From Acinetobacter lwoffii (GTDB lineage: Bacteria > Pseudomonadota > Gammaproteobacteria > Pseudomonadales > Moraxellaceae): a DNA stretch of 64,000 nucleotides. Below, one piece after another: positions 45,255 to 54,193 of the stretch; within the stretch, counting starts at the first letter, position 1, and the number at the start of each line of letters is the position of its first letter. The position numbers and the translations under genes were made by a program. Location of the stretch: the NCBI RefSeq assembly GCF_024129355.1, contig NZ_JAMXXP010000004.1, positions 89,901-153,900 of the forward strand, read 5' to 3'. The notes below the pieces were generated by a model. It did not search any database. It was not told the origin of the DNA and saw only the letters and a program-made list of their open reading frames with translations.

Positions 45255-45499
45255 TCCCTCCATTATTCAAAAAAGAAAATTCCCCTCTCTCTTTAAGAGA
45301 TGAGAAGCTCTGCTTCGTAAGAGGAGATTTAAAATTTAATCCCTCCAAACCTCCCTTTCTTACGCTTCGATATAAAGCAGTGCTTATATCTTGCTTAGGG
45401 AGGCTTTTTCCCTCTCCTTCTAGGAGAGGATTAGGGAGAGGTAAATAAAGATAAACCCTCATCCCCCGCCTTCTCCCATAGGAGAAGGAGCTAAAAGCC
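45255..45499. repeat. Mosaic palindromic repeat cluster downstream of urtE
   Basis: Several short palindromes are packed in 220 bases: CTCTCCT-tct-AGGAGAG (about 45412-45428), CCTTCTCC-cata-GGAGAAGG (about 45470-45490) and a CCTCCC/GGGAGG pair bracketing 45350-45404. TAATCCCTCC-N3-CCTCCCTTT (45337-45358) recurs in inverted orientation at 63834-63855. TTCCCTC(T/A)CCTTCTAG (45408-45423) recurs at 63892-63907. This marks a dispersed intergenic repeat family. Confidence 0.7.
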
Positions 45500-46198
45500 T
45501 TAAATCGCCACCAACTCCCGAATACCTTTCTCAGGCATTTCACTGCCCACACCTTGCGCCACAACCTGCCCACGTGCCATCACGGTATATCCATCGGCAA
45601 GTTCTTCAGCAAAGTCATAGAATTGTTCGACCAGCACAATTGCCATCTCACCGCCATCGGCAAGCTTACGAATCACACGACCAATATCTTTAATAATGGA
45701 TGGCTGAATACCTTCAGTCGGTTCATCCAAAATCAGCACACGCGGTTCAGAAGCAAGTGCACGTGCAATGGCAAGCTGCTGCTGCTGCCCACCAGACAAA
45801 TCTCCGCCGCGGCGGTGCTTCATTTCATCCAACACAGGGAAAATTTCATAGAGATGCTCAGGTACTTTACGTGTCTTTGCGCCTTTAAATTTCGCCATAC
45901 CAATGAGGATGTTTTCCTCCACGGTTAAAGTTGAAAAAATATCTCGACCTTGGGGCACATAAGCCAAACCTGCACGGACACGTTGTTCAGGACTGAGTTT
46001 CGAAATGTCCTTGCCATCCAGCAAAATCTGTCCGGATTTAATCGGTAAAATACCCATCAGACATTTCAATAACGTGGTTTTCCCCACTCCATTGCGTCCA
46101 AGCACCACCGAACATTCACCCACAGGTGCAGTCAACGACACATCACGTAAAATATGACTGCCACCATAAAATTGATTGACGTCTTTGACTTCTAACAT
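45500..46198 (-). CDS. urtE: Urea ABC transporter ATP-binding protein UrtE
   Basis: A 232-residue ABC ATPase of the branched-chain/urea LivF type. It has Walker A GRNGVGKTT (near 35), the ABC signature LSGGQQQQLAIARAL (near 136) and Walker B VLILDEPTEGIQP (near 156). The EGIQP run after Walker B, the short length and the position downstream of urtD identify UrtE. The ATG at 46198 follows AAGGAGA; a GTG one codon earlier is in frame. It is the last gene of urtABCDE. Confidence 0.95.
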   Translation of the reverse strand: MLEVKDVNQFYGGSHILRDVSLTAPVGECSVVLGRNGVGKTTLLKCLMGILPIKSGQILLDGKDISKLSPEQRVRAGLAYVPQGRDIFSTLTVEENILIGMAKFKGAKTRKVPEHLYEIFPVLDEMKHRRGGDLSGGQQQQLAIARALASEPRVLILDEPTEGIQPSIIKDIGRVIRKLADGGEMAIVLVEQFYDFAEELADGYTVMARGQVVAQGVGSEMPEKGIRELVAI

Positions 46199-46208
46199 CA
46201 CGGTCTCC

Positions 46209-47027
46209 TTAACGTCCTAGATACTTTTCAATGACATCTTCATTGGCCTGAACTTCTGCCAATGTGCCTTCTGCCAAAATTGCCCCTTGTGCCAATACCG
46301 TGACTTTTTCACTAATGGTGTCAATAAAACTCATGTCATGCTCGACTACTACAAGGGTATGGTTTTTCTTGAGTTCTAAACACAGCTCCGCCGTGCGTTC
46401 GGTTTCGGCATCGGTCATGCCTGCTACAGGTTCATCCAGTAAAATCAGTTTTGGACGTTGCATGAGTAGCATGCCGATTTCTAACCATTGCTTTTGACCA
46501 TGCGACAGCAAGCCAGCAGGTTTATTAATGAACTCTTGCAGACGAATTTGCGCAAGTGATTCATCCAGGGCATTTTGGGCATCGGGATCGAGTTTGCTAA
46601 AGAAACTCTTTTTCACGCGCTTGTCTTTGGGTGCAGCAAGTAACAGATTTTCCATGACGGTGAAATTTTCAAACACGGTCGGTTTTTGGAACTTACGCCC
46701 AATGCCTGCTTCGGCAATTTGTTCAGTGCTCATTTTGGCTAAATCGTAGTTTTGCCCAAAAAATGCTGTGCCTTCGGTTGGTCGCGTTTTACCGGTAATC
46801 ACATCCATGAGGGTGGTTTTACCTGCCCCGTTCGGCCCGATGATGCAGCGTAATTCCCCTTCTTCAATGTAGAGCGACAAATCATTTAAGGCACGAAAAG
46901 CATCAAACCAGACGCTGACTTTTTCTAAATACAGCGCAATACCGTGGGTAAAGTCCGCGCCTTGTTCTTTAGGACGACCATAGCCTTCAGTGGCATGACC
47001 ACCATGCGGTTGTAGGATCTCGCTCAT
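46209..47027 (-). CDS. urtD: Urea ABC transporter ATP-binding protein UrtD
   Basis: A 272-residue ABC ATPase of the LivG type. It has Walker A GPNGAGKTT (near 63), a signature region LLSHGQKQWLEIGMLL (near 173), Walker B LILLDEPVAGMTD (near 193) and the switch His in VVVEHDMSF. The modified LSHGQ signature is usual in UrtD. An N-terminal extension of about 30 residues precedes the ATPase core. Its ATG overlaps the urtC stop by four bases, indicating translational coupling. Confidence 0.95.
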   Translation of the reverse strand: MSEILQPHGGHATEGYGRPKEQGADFTHGIALYLEKVSVWFDAFRALNDLSLYIEEGELRCIIGPNGAGKTTLMDVITGKTRPTEGTAFFGQNYDLAKMSTEQIAEAGIGRKFQKPTVFENFTVMENLLLAAPKDKRVKKSFFSKLDPDAQNALDESLAQIRLQEFINKPAGLLSHGQKQWLEIGMLLMQRPKLILLDEPVAGMTDAETERTAELCLELKKNHTLVVVEHDMSFIDTISEKVTVLAQGAILAEGTLAEVQANEDVIEKYLGR

Positions 47028-48097
47028 TCGCTACGCTCCTTTTTAAAACGGTCAAACAGACCAATAATGCCTTTTGGCAGGAAGATGGTCACTACAATAA
47101 ATAACGTACCCAAAATCAACAGCCATGCTTCAGGATAAGCCGAAGTAAAATAGGTTTTTACTCCATTGATTAAGCCTGCCCCAATCAATGGACCAATCAG
47201 CGTGCCACGTCCACCCGCTGCCACCCAGACTGCCATTTCAATCGAGTTCACCGGGTTCATTTCACTTGGGTTAATAATGCCGGCTTGTGGCACATACAGT
47301 GCCCCTGCAATGCCTGCAATCACCGCAGATAGCACCCATGCCGAGAGCTTGTACCACAAGGTACGGTAGCCCAAATATTGCAGACGGTTTTCGCTGTCAC
47401 GAATTGCACCGAGTACACGGCCATAAGGTTTATTCATTAAATGACGTAAACCAATAAAGCACAGCAACAATACCAAAGCGGTGATAAAGCACAAACTTGC
47501 CCGCATCGATGCCGAGGTAATGTCCAGGCCTAAAATGGTTTTAAAACCGGTAAAGCCGTTGTTGCCACCAAAGCCGGTTTCATTACGGAAGAAAAGTAAT
47601 GCAGCAGCAAAAGTCATAGCTTGGGTAATAATCGAGAAATACACGCCTTTAATTTTGGAACGGAAGGCAAAGAAGCCAAAAATAAAGGCAATGATGCCCG
47701 GTACTAATACCACCAATACCAATGACCAAAGGAAGTATTCAGTCCCCACCCAAAACCATGGCACTTCCGTCCAACTCAGGAAGCGCATAAAGTCAGGAAT
47801 ACCATCCCCTGCAGACTGGCGCATCAGGTACATGCCAAAGGCATAACCGCCAAGGGCAAAGTACAAACCATGCCCCAAACTTAAAATGCCGGCATAACCC
47901 CACACCAAATCGAGTGCCAAAGCGACCAAGGCCAAGCACATGATTTTGCCAATCAGGGTGACCCAATACGCAGATAAATGCAGGGTTGAATCGGCAGGTA
48001 ACAGGTGTAACCATGGCAATGCCAATAAAATGGCAAAGCACACGGCAATCGCAATGCCACTATGCGGTTTGTCGGATAATAATTGTATGATCTTCAT
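47024..48097 (-). CDS. urtC: Urea ABC transporter permease UrtC
   Basis: A 357-residue LivM-type permease with about nine transmembrane helices. Family landmarks include LDLVWGYAGILSLGHGLYFALGGYAFGMYL (near 62), FNRNETGFGGNNG-type periplasmic loop (FFRNETGFGGNNGFTG) and the EAA-type coupling region NRLQYLGYRTLWYKL, then GRGTLIGPLIGAGLINGVKTYF. The start at 48097 has GGAG ten bases upstream and yields the expected N-terminus; a longer frame would run back into urtB. Overlaps urtD by four bases. Confidence 0.94.
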   Translation of the reverse strand: MKIIQLLSDKPHSGIAIAVCFAILLALPWLHLLPADSTLHLSAYWVTLIGKIMCLALVALALDLVWGYAGILSLGHGLYFALGGYAFGMYLMRQSAGDGIPDFMRFLSWTEVPWFWVGTEYFLWSLVLVVLVPGIIAFIFGFFAFRSKIKGVYFSIITQAMTFAAALLFFRNETGFGGNNGFTGFKTILGLDITSASMRASLCFITALVLLLCFIGLRHLMNKPYGRVLGAIRDSENRLQYLGYRTLWYKLSAWVLSAVIAGIAGALYVPQAGIINPSEMNPVNSIEMAVWVAAGGRGTLIGPLIGAGLINGVKTYFTSAYPEAWLLILGTLFIVVTIFLPKGIIGLFDRFKKERSE

Positions 48098-48101
48098 GTG
48101 C

Positions 48102-49736
48102 TTACTCCACAAAACGGCCTTTGATGGCAAACAAACCTTGTGGACGTTTTTGAATAAACAAAATCACAAGCACCAAGAGAACAATTTTTGCCAGTACTGC
48201 ACCAATGCCAATTTCCAAGGCGGTACCGCTAATACCCAGACCAAGCGCTGCAAGGACTGCACCCCACACCTGACCTACACCACCGACAACCACCACCAAG
48301 AAGGCATCAATAATGTAGTTTTGCCCTAAATCCGGCCCGACGTTACCCACTTGTGCCAAAGCACATCCGGCTAACCCTGCAAGACCTGAACCTAAACCAA
48401 AGGCCGTCATATCGATACGACTAGAACGAATACCGACTGCTCGCGCCATTTGACGGTTTTGTGTCACCGCACGAACGAAGAGACCAAAACGGGTTTTATT
48501 CAGTAGGTAAACCAACAACAAAAGCACTGCAATGGTAAAGACAATAATCGCAATACGGTTATAGGGCAGCATCAAGCTTGGAGTAATCGAGATCCCGCCT
48601 GACAGCCAGGAAATGTTAGAAACTTCGACATTTTGCGCACCAAAAGTCATGCGTACCAATTGCATCAGAATCAGGCTGACACCAAAAGTGGCAAGCAAGG
48701 TTTCCAACTGGCGACCATATAGCGGACGAATCACGGTACGTTCAATCAACATGCCGATCAGCCCACTTACCAAGAATGCCGCAGGAATCGCGGCGATTAA
48801 GTACCAATCGACATAGCTGCCCAAATAGCTTTTAAACAGGCTTTGCACTACATAAGTGGTATAGGCGCCAATCATAATGAGCTCACCATGCGCCATATTA
48901 ATCACACCGAGCAAACCGTAGGTAATCGCAAGACCCAGTGCAGCAAGCAACAAAATACTGGCGGTACTCAGCCCTGAAAATAAATGCCCAGTCCATTCAC
49001 TGGCTTGAATCCGGGTTTTAATACTGTTTTTCGCTTCAAGCAAAGCCGCTTTCAGCTCAGGATGGATAGTCGGCTGTGACAACTCATTGTCGATCATCGC
49101 CAAGACATCAGGACGATTAGAATCTTGTAAAATTTTTGCGGCTTGAATTTTGACGAGCACATCTGAGTTTTCATAATCCAGACGCGCTTTCAGTTGTGCC
49201 AAACGGGCTTTGACTTTATTATTTTGTTCTTTTAAATACAGCGCATTGATATGTGCTATATCAAGTTCCGCAAGATTGCTTTCATAAATATCAATCGCTT
49301 CTAAACGCTCAGAGGCATCATCCGACTTCAACTTGCTTTGTGCCAAACCAAAGGTCAATGCTTTACGCAAGGTATTCACCAAAGTGACTTGTGCAAGGTC
49401 GCTTGGCCAATCTGCAACAGCATCTAAACTTGGATAACTGAGCAACTGATCATCGGCTTCTAAAATATAGGTTTGTCCTTGAGAATCGCTATAAAGCTGG
49501 TCGTTTTCAACATATTCTGCAAGCTGATCTAACTGTTCAATACTGCCTGGCCATTGATTGAGTAAAGCACGACGTTGAGCAAAATCACCTTGCACAAATT
49601 GCTGAATCGCATCTTGTGGTTGTATCGCTATGGTTGAATTATTGTGTTGTAAAGAGGTTTCTGCTGTTGCCATTTGCATACAAAATATTTGTATACACAA
49701 CAGAAAAATAGTGGCGATATTCACACGAATATTCAT
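48102..49736 (-). CDS. urtB: Urea ABC transporter permease UrtB
   Basis: A 544-residue protein. The N-terminus is a signal-like segment (IRVNIATIFLLCIQIFCMQMATA), then a periplasmic helical region of about 230 residues with repeat-like helices (QLAEYVENDQLYS, RLAQLKARLDYENS). The C-terminal LivH-type permease has eight or nine helices (LALGLAITYGLLGVINMAHGELIMIGAY; GIRSSRIDMTAFGLGSGLAGLAGCALAQ). This long form is common for Gram-negative UrtB. The ATG at 49736 with AGGGG eight bases upstream is preferred over a GTG nine bases earlier. Confidence 0.94.
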   Translation of the reverse strand: MNIRVNIATIFLLCIQIFCMQMATAETSLQHNNSTIAIQPQDAIQQFVQGDFAQRRALLNQWPGSIEQLDQLAEYVENDQLYSDSQGQTYILEADDQLLSYPSLDAVADWPSDLAQVTLVNTLRKALTFGLAQSKLKSDDASERLEAIDIYESNLAELDIAHINALYLKEQNNKVKARLAQLKARLDYENSDVLVKIQAAKILQDSNRPDVLAMIDNELSQPTIHPELKAALLEAKNSIKTRIQASEWTGHLFSGLSTASILLLAALGLAITYGLLGVINMAHGELIMIGAYTTYVVQSLFKSYLGSYVDWYLIAAIPAAFLVSGLIGMLIERTVIRPLYGRQLETLLATFGVSLILMQLVRMTFGAQNVEVSNISWLSGGISITPSLMLPYNRIAIIVFTIAVLLLLVYLLNKTRFGLFVRAVTQNRQMARAVGIRSSRIDMTAFGLGSGLAGLAGCALAQVGNVGPDLGQNYIIDAFLVVVVGGVGQVWGAVLAALGLGISGTALEIGIGAVLAKIVLLVLVILFIQKRPQGLFAIKGRFVE

Positions 49737-49796
49737 TATATACACCCCTATTCCATTGGAAGTTTTCCGTGGAGAGTAAGAAAAAAATCAGAGGAT

Positions 49797-49818
49797 GCCT
49801 GCTACGGCTGTAGCAGGC
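49797..49818 (-). other. Intercistronic hairpin between urtA and urtB
   Basis: A perfect 9-base stem (GCCTGCTAC / GTAGCAGGC) with a 4-base loop and no immediate U tract. In binding-protein transport operons such hairpins stabilise the upstream mRNA for the abundant substrate-binding protein. The role here is inferred from position. Confidence 0.55.
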
Positions 49819-49830
49819 AAAAGATAGGTA

Positions 49831-51111
49831 TTATTTAGGAATGTACGGGCTCCAAGGCTCTGCTTGAATAGTTTGAGATGTTTTGTAGACCACATCAAAC
49901 TGACCATCACCACGAATCTGGCCAATCATGACTGGCTTGTGTAAGTGATGGTTACTTGCATCCATTTTTAGGGTATAGCCCGATGGTGCTTTGAATTCCT
50001 GACCTGCCATCGCTTCACGGACTTTATCGACCTCTGTAGAACCTGCTTTTTCAACGGCTTGCTTCCACATGTTGATACCGACATAGGTCGCTTCCATTGG
50101 ATCATTGGTGACTAGCTTATCGACATTCGGTAATTTAAATTCAACCGCGTATTGCTTCATCTTTTTGGTGAATTCAGTATTGACCGGATTCTTCACTGAC
50201 ATGAAATAGTTCCATGACGCCAAATGACCGACCAATGGCTTGGTATCAATACCACGCAGTTCTTCTTCACCCACCGAGAACGCCATCACTGGAATATCAG
50301 AAGCTTTAATGCCCTGATTACCCAGTTCACGGTAGAACGGCACATTCGAGTCGCCATTGATGGTCGAGATCACCGCGGTCTTTTTACCCGCTGCAAATTT
50401 CTTCACATTGCCGACAATGGTTTGATAGTTGCTGTGACCAAATGGAGTGTACTCTTCCATGATGTCCGCATCAGCCACACCTTTAGACTTTAAGAAAGCA
50501 CGTAAAATCTGGTTGGTGGTCCGTGGGTACACATAGTCCGTACCGAGCAATACAAAACGCTCAGCCTTACCCCCTTCCTCACTCATCAAGTATTCCACCG
50601 CAGGAATGGCTTGTTGGTTTGGTGCAGCACCGGTATAAAAAATATTTTTTGATTGTTCCTGGCCTTCATACTGTACTGGATAGAACAATAAACTATTGAG
50701 TTCTTCAACAACGGGCAAAACAGATTTACGCGATACCGATGTCCATGCACCAAAAATTACCGCAACTTTGTCTTGGGTAATCAACTGCCGTGCTTGCTCT
50801 GCAAAGAGTGGCCAGTCTGATGCCGGATCGACCACCACCGGTTCCAGTTTCTTACCCAGTACCCCACCCTTGTCATTGATTTCCTTAATCGCCATTAAGG
50901 CCGTGTCTTTCAGTGAGGTCTCAGAAATTGCCATCGTGCCTGACAATGAATGCAGGATCCCGACTTTAATCGTGTCGCCGCTGTCTGCGACTTTGCTTTC
51001 TGCGGCCGGGGCTTCTGCTTTTTCAGCAGATTTTGAACATCCCGTTAATGCAACAGCCCCTGCCATGGTTGCGGCTAAAATACTTTTTGAAAATAAATTG
51101 CGTTGGAACAT
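49831..51111 (-). CDS. urtA: Urea ABC transporter substrate-binding protein UrtA
   Basis: A 426-residue periplasmic binding lipoprotein (lipobox LTGC near residue 24). It has IKVGILHSLSGTMAISETSLKDTAL at the mature start, a typical KLEPVVVDPASDWPLFAEQAR, WTSVSRKSVLPVVEELNSLLFYPVQYEGQE (near 120) and SGYTLKMDASNHHLHKPVMIGQI near the C-terminus, all typical of UrtA. The start at 51111 has GGAG upstream. It is the first gene of the operon and sits behind a sigma-54-like promoter. No urease genes are in the window. Confidence 0.96.
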   Translation of the reverse strand: MFQRNLFSKSILAATMAGAVALTGCSKSAEKAEAPAAESKVADSGDTIKVGILHSLSGTMAISETSLKDTALMAIKEINDKGGVLGKKLEPVVVDPASDWPLFAEQARQLITQDKVAVIFGAWTSVSRKSVLPVVEELNSLLFYPVQYEGQEQSKNIFYTGAAPNQQAIPAVEYLMSEEGGKAERFVLLGTDYVYPRTTNQILRAFLKSKGVADADIMEEYTPFGHSNYQTIVGNVKKFAAGKKTAVISTINGDSNVPFYRELGNQGIKASDIPVMAFSVGEEELRGIDTKPLVGHLASWNYFMSVKNPVNTEFTKKMKQYAVEFKLPNVDKLVTNDPMEATYVGINMWKQAVEKAGSTEVDKVREAMAGQEFKAPSGYTLKMDASNHHLHKPVMIGQIRGDGQFDVVYKTSQTIQAEPWSPYIPK

Positions 51112-51181
51112 CAGATTTTTCTCCAAACTTTATAATGGTGCATTTTTCATGCTTGTCTTGTTGTACATCTGGATGGAGTGA

Positions 51182-51198
51182 TTCAATTTCTGTGCCAA
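51182..51198 (-). promoter_or_regulatory. Sigma-54-like promoter of urtA
   Basis: TGGCACAGAAATTGAA matches the sigma-54 pattern TGGCAC-N5-TTGCA except for the C at -12 (TTGAA). It lies about 70 bases before the urtA start and agrees with nitrogen control of urea uptake. One mismatch at a key position keeps the call moderate. Confidence 0.55.
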
Positions 51199-51373
51199 GG
51201 CTTCAAAAAATAAAAAAAATTAATTTAACTGATCTCATTATTCGTATTATGAATCATGAATTTAGTAATACTAAAAAGAATTAAACCTGTATTTAAATGC
51301 TGTATCCGAGCTTAACTCTAAGTAGGTCGCGCAAAGAGCAATGAAAACATAGCAGAAGTGAGATAGAAGATGA

Positions 51374-51390
51374 TGTACAAATAAAGTGCA
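51374..51390 (-). promoter_or_regulatory. NtrC-like upstream site before urtA
   Basis: The 17-base sequence TGCAC-N7-GTACA has nine of ten arm positions of the NtrC consensus TGCAC-N7-GTGCA. It lies about 190 bp upstream of the sigma-54-like element, a normal enhancer distance. NtrC control is inferred. Confidence 0.5.
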
Positions 51391-51422
51391 GCATCTTGAG
51401 TAATTTTTGCACTGTTTTAAAA

Positions 51423-51455
51423 CAAAAAAATCCCGCGCTTGCGGGATTTTTTATT
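51423..51455 (-). terminator. Terminator after parE
   Basis: AAAAATCCCGC-gctt-GCGGGATTTTTT with A/T tracts on both sides, 17 bases past the parE stop. Confidence 0.88.
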
Positions 51456-51471
51456 GCTTAAATTCGATAGT

Positions 51472-53352
51472 TTAAACCACCAAATCTGCCAGATTACCTT
51501 TTTGTTCTAACCAGTCTTTACGGTCACTGGCACGTTTTTTCGCCAAAAGTTTATCCAATAAACCTGCAGTATGATGAGCATCATCCAGATCTAGTTGCAC
51601 CAGACGGCGCGTGTTTGGATCAAGTGTGGTTTCACGTAACTGGCTGGCATTCATCTCGCCCAGCCCCTTGAATCGGGTAATTTGCGGATTCTTGGTTTTG
51701 CATTTTTTCAGGATGCTATTCAGCTCATCTTCATCCAAAGCGTAATGCACATCTTTGTTGTCATCAATACGGAATAATGGTGGCATTGCGACATACAAAT
51801 GCCCCTCTTCTACCAGAGTCGGGAAATGCTTCACAAACAAGGCACACAGCAAAGTCGCGATATGCAAACCATCCGAGTCGGCATCCGCCAGGATACAGAC
51901 CTTGCCATAACGCAGTTCAGACAAGTCATCCGAACCCGGATCAACGCCAATGGCAATCGCAATATTGTGTACTTCCTGCGATGCTAGAACTTCGTCAGAA
52001 GAGACTTCCCAAGTATTCAGGATTTTTCCACGAATTGGCATAATCGCCTGGAAGTTCTTATCACGCGCCTGCTTGGCCGAACCACCCGCAGAATCCCCTT
52101 CCACAATAAACAGTTCTGACTGATCCAGATCATGGCCTACACAGTCCGACAGTTTCCCCGGCAAGGTTGGACCCGCGACAATTTTCTTACGTTCTACTTT
52201 TTTCGCTGCTTTGAGACGGCGACCGGCTTTGGAAATGGCCATTTCTGCCAGTTGCATGGCGATGTCAGAATTCTGGTTCAACCATAATGCAAAGGCATCT
52301 TTGGCAATATTCTGCACAATTCCAGCTGCTTCACGGCTCGATAGACGTTCTTTAGTCTGACCTGAGAATTGCGGCTCCTGAAATTTCAGCGACAGGATAT
52401 AATTGACGCCGTCCCAGACATCTTCGGCAGAGAGTTTCATATTCCGCGGCAGCAAATTACGCAGTTCACAGAATTCACGCATCGCATCGGTGACGCCTGA
52501 ACGCAGACCATTCACATGCGTTCCCCCTTGTGCGGTCGGAATCAGGTTGACATAAGATTCCTGAACACTTTCTCCACCTTCGACATTCCAGCAAATCGCA
52601 AATTCTGCGCTGGCGCGTTCTGCATCGCCTGTGGCGACAAAAGCCGGTGCCGGAATAATTTCACGGTCTTCCAGCTCATCCATCAAATAATCAACCAGAC
52701 CATTTTCAAACTGCCAGGTGATCTTTTCATCATTGATCTGATCAACATAGTTGATCTGTAAGCCCGCCGCCAAAACAGCTTTGGCTTTGAGATTATGTTT
52801 TAACGCTTTGAGGGCAAATTTAGGTGAATCAAAATATTTGGCTTCAGGCCAGAATTGTACAGTAGTTCCTGATACCCGTTTCGGTGCCTTACCTGCCAGT
52901 ACTTCAAGCGGTGCAACCGGTTCGCCATTTTCAAAGGCCATTTTATACAGATTGCCCTGACGCTGAACTTCAACTTCTACCCGGGTCGAAAGCGCATTGA
53001 CCACTGAAATCCCAACGCCATGCAAACCACCGGAAAACTGGTAATTATCGGTGCTGAACTTACCGCCGGCATGCAGTTTGGTCATGATAATTTCAATACC
53101 GCTCTGGCCGTATTCAGGGTGAATATCCACCGGCATACCACGGCCATTGTCTTCGACTGATAAAGAACCATCTTTATAGACCGTGACGGTAATCTTGTTG
53201 GCATGTCCTGCCAGTGCCTCATCGACAGCATTATCAATCACTTCCTGTGCCAAATGGTTGGGACGAGAAGTATCGGTATACATGCCCGGACGACGACGGA
53301 CCGGATCCAGACCAGATAAAACTTCAAGAGATTGAGCCGTATATTGAGACAC
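51472..53352 (-). CDS. parE: DNA topoisomerase IV subunit B
   Basis: A 626-residue type IIA topoisomerase ATPase subunit that decatenates chromosomes with ParC. It has the GHKL motifs VDNAVDEALAGH (near 40), DNGRGMPVDIHPE (near 68) and GLHGVGISVVNALS (near 109). The TOPRIM domain has EGDSAGGSAKQARD (near 416) and ADADSDGLHIATLL (near 492). It begins with GTG one base after the yqiA stop; the residues SQYTAQSLEVLSGLDPVRRRPGMY are the expected N-terminus. Quinolone/coumarin target by family. Confidence 0.96.
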   Translation of the reverse strand: MSQYTAQSLEVLSGLDPVRRRPGMYTDTSRPNHLAQEVIDNAVDEALAGHANKITVTVYKDGSLSVEDNGRGMPVDIHPEYGQSGIEIIMTKLHAGGKFSTDNYQFSGGLHGVGISVVNALSTRVEVEVQRQGNLYKMAFENGEPVAPLEVLAGKAPKRVSGTTVQFWPEAKYFDSPKFALKALKHNLKAKAVLAAGLQINYVDQINDEKITWQFENGLVDYLMDELEDREIIPAPAFVATGDAERASAEFAICWNVEGGESVQESYVNLIPTAQGGTHVNGLRSGVTDAMREFCELRNLLPRNMKLSAEDVWDGVNYILSLKFQEPQFSGQTKERLSSREAAGIVQNIAKDAFALWLNQNSDIAMQLAEMAISKAGRRLKAAKKVERKKIVAGPTLPGKLSDCVGHDLDQSELFIVEGDSAGGSAKQARDKNFQAIMPIRGKILNTWEVSSDEVLASQEVHNIAIAIGVDPGSDDLSELRYGKVCILADADSDGLHIATLLCALFVKHFPTLVEEGHLYVAMPPLFRIDDNKDVHYALDEDELNSILKKCKTKNPQITRFKGLGEMNASQLRETTLDPNTRRLVQLDLDDAHHTAGLLDKLLAKKRASDRKDWLEQKGNLADLVV

Positions 53353-53353
53353 G

Positions 53354-53947
53354 TTATTCGGTTTCCTTTTTTATGCAGTCCAATAAAAACTGTAAGACGA
53401 ACGGAATTTTTTCCGCAAAATCATCCATCCCGTGACTGCCATGCGCTTCAGTCATCAGCATTGCAGGGGGATGCGCAGCACTATAATAACGATGTGCTTC
53501 ACGATAATCCAAAACTTCATCGCCTTGTTGCAGCAGAACCAGTATTTTGTCTGCATCTTGTGCAACAGGCAGGGCCAATTGCTGCAGTTGTAACAGATCT
53601 GCCTCATCCAGACACCAGTTCGGATGGACTTGATAAGGCAGTTGCTCGTCAAACAGTTCACGAAACAGTTGCCATGGTCGCATTGCCGGATTGATCAGTA
53701 CAGCAGGCACAGCATGCTGTGCGACCAGATGTGTCGCATAAAATCCGCCGAGACTACTGCCCAGTAACGCCACATCATGCATCGATTCAATCAGGCCAGA
53801 AACATGTACAATGGCAGCGTTCGGTGACATGTTTAAATCGGGTAAATGTACCTGAATTTCAGGATACTTTGCACAGTAATGTTGCAGCAATTTCCCCTTG
53901 ATCGAGTTCGAATTACTTTTAAAACCATGCAAATAAATGATATTCAT
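53354..53947 (-). CDS. yqiA: YqiA-family esterase
   Basis: A 197-residue alpha/beta hydrolase. It has an N-terminal IYLHGFKSNSNSIKG, a nucleophile elbow GSSLGGFYA (Ser near 69), ILVLLQQGDEVLDYREA (Asp) and a C-terminal catalytic His in EAHGSHGMDDF. It lies directly upstream of parE with a one-base gap, the same neighbourhood as E. coli yqiA-parE. Short-chain ester substrates are known for YqiA; the natural one is not. Confidence 0.9.
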   Translation of the reverse strand: MNIIYLHGFKSNSNSIKGKLLQHYCAKYPEIQVHLPDLNMSPNAAIVHVSGLIESMHDVALLGSSLGGFYATHLVAQHAVPAVLINPAMRPWQLFRELFDEQLPYQVHPNWCLDEADLLQLQQLALPVAQDADKILVLLQQGDEVLDYREAHRYYSAAHPPAMLMTEAHGSHGMDDFAEKIPFVLQFLLDCIKKETE

Positions 53948-54193
53948 GAACTACCAACAAAAAACCCATCAATCATCAAAATTTAATTTAAATAATGTGA
54001 AGTACACTACGTTATAAGACCAGTTAATTGCTTAAATTGTCTGACAAAAAAGCTCAAAATCTTCTCTCATTCTCGTTATTTTAAGCTGAGGCCCTCAAAA
54101 TCAGGAAACTCAACAAGAAAAAGAATTTATACCGCGAAGTTCTTTAAAAAGAAAGATGGCACCACATGCGGCTCATTGAAAGGACAGGATCAG

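Noticed and set aside
45500..51111. urt genes as a branched-chain amino acid transporter
   Set aside because: The gene order, the long UrtB N-terminal domain, the UrtA motifs and the modified UrtD signature fit urea uptake better than liv.
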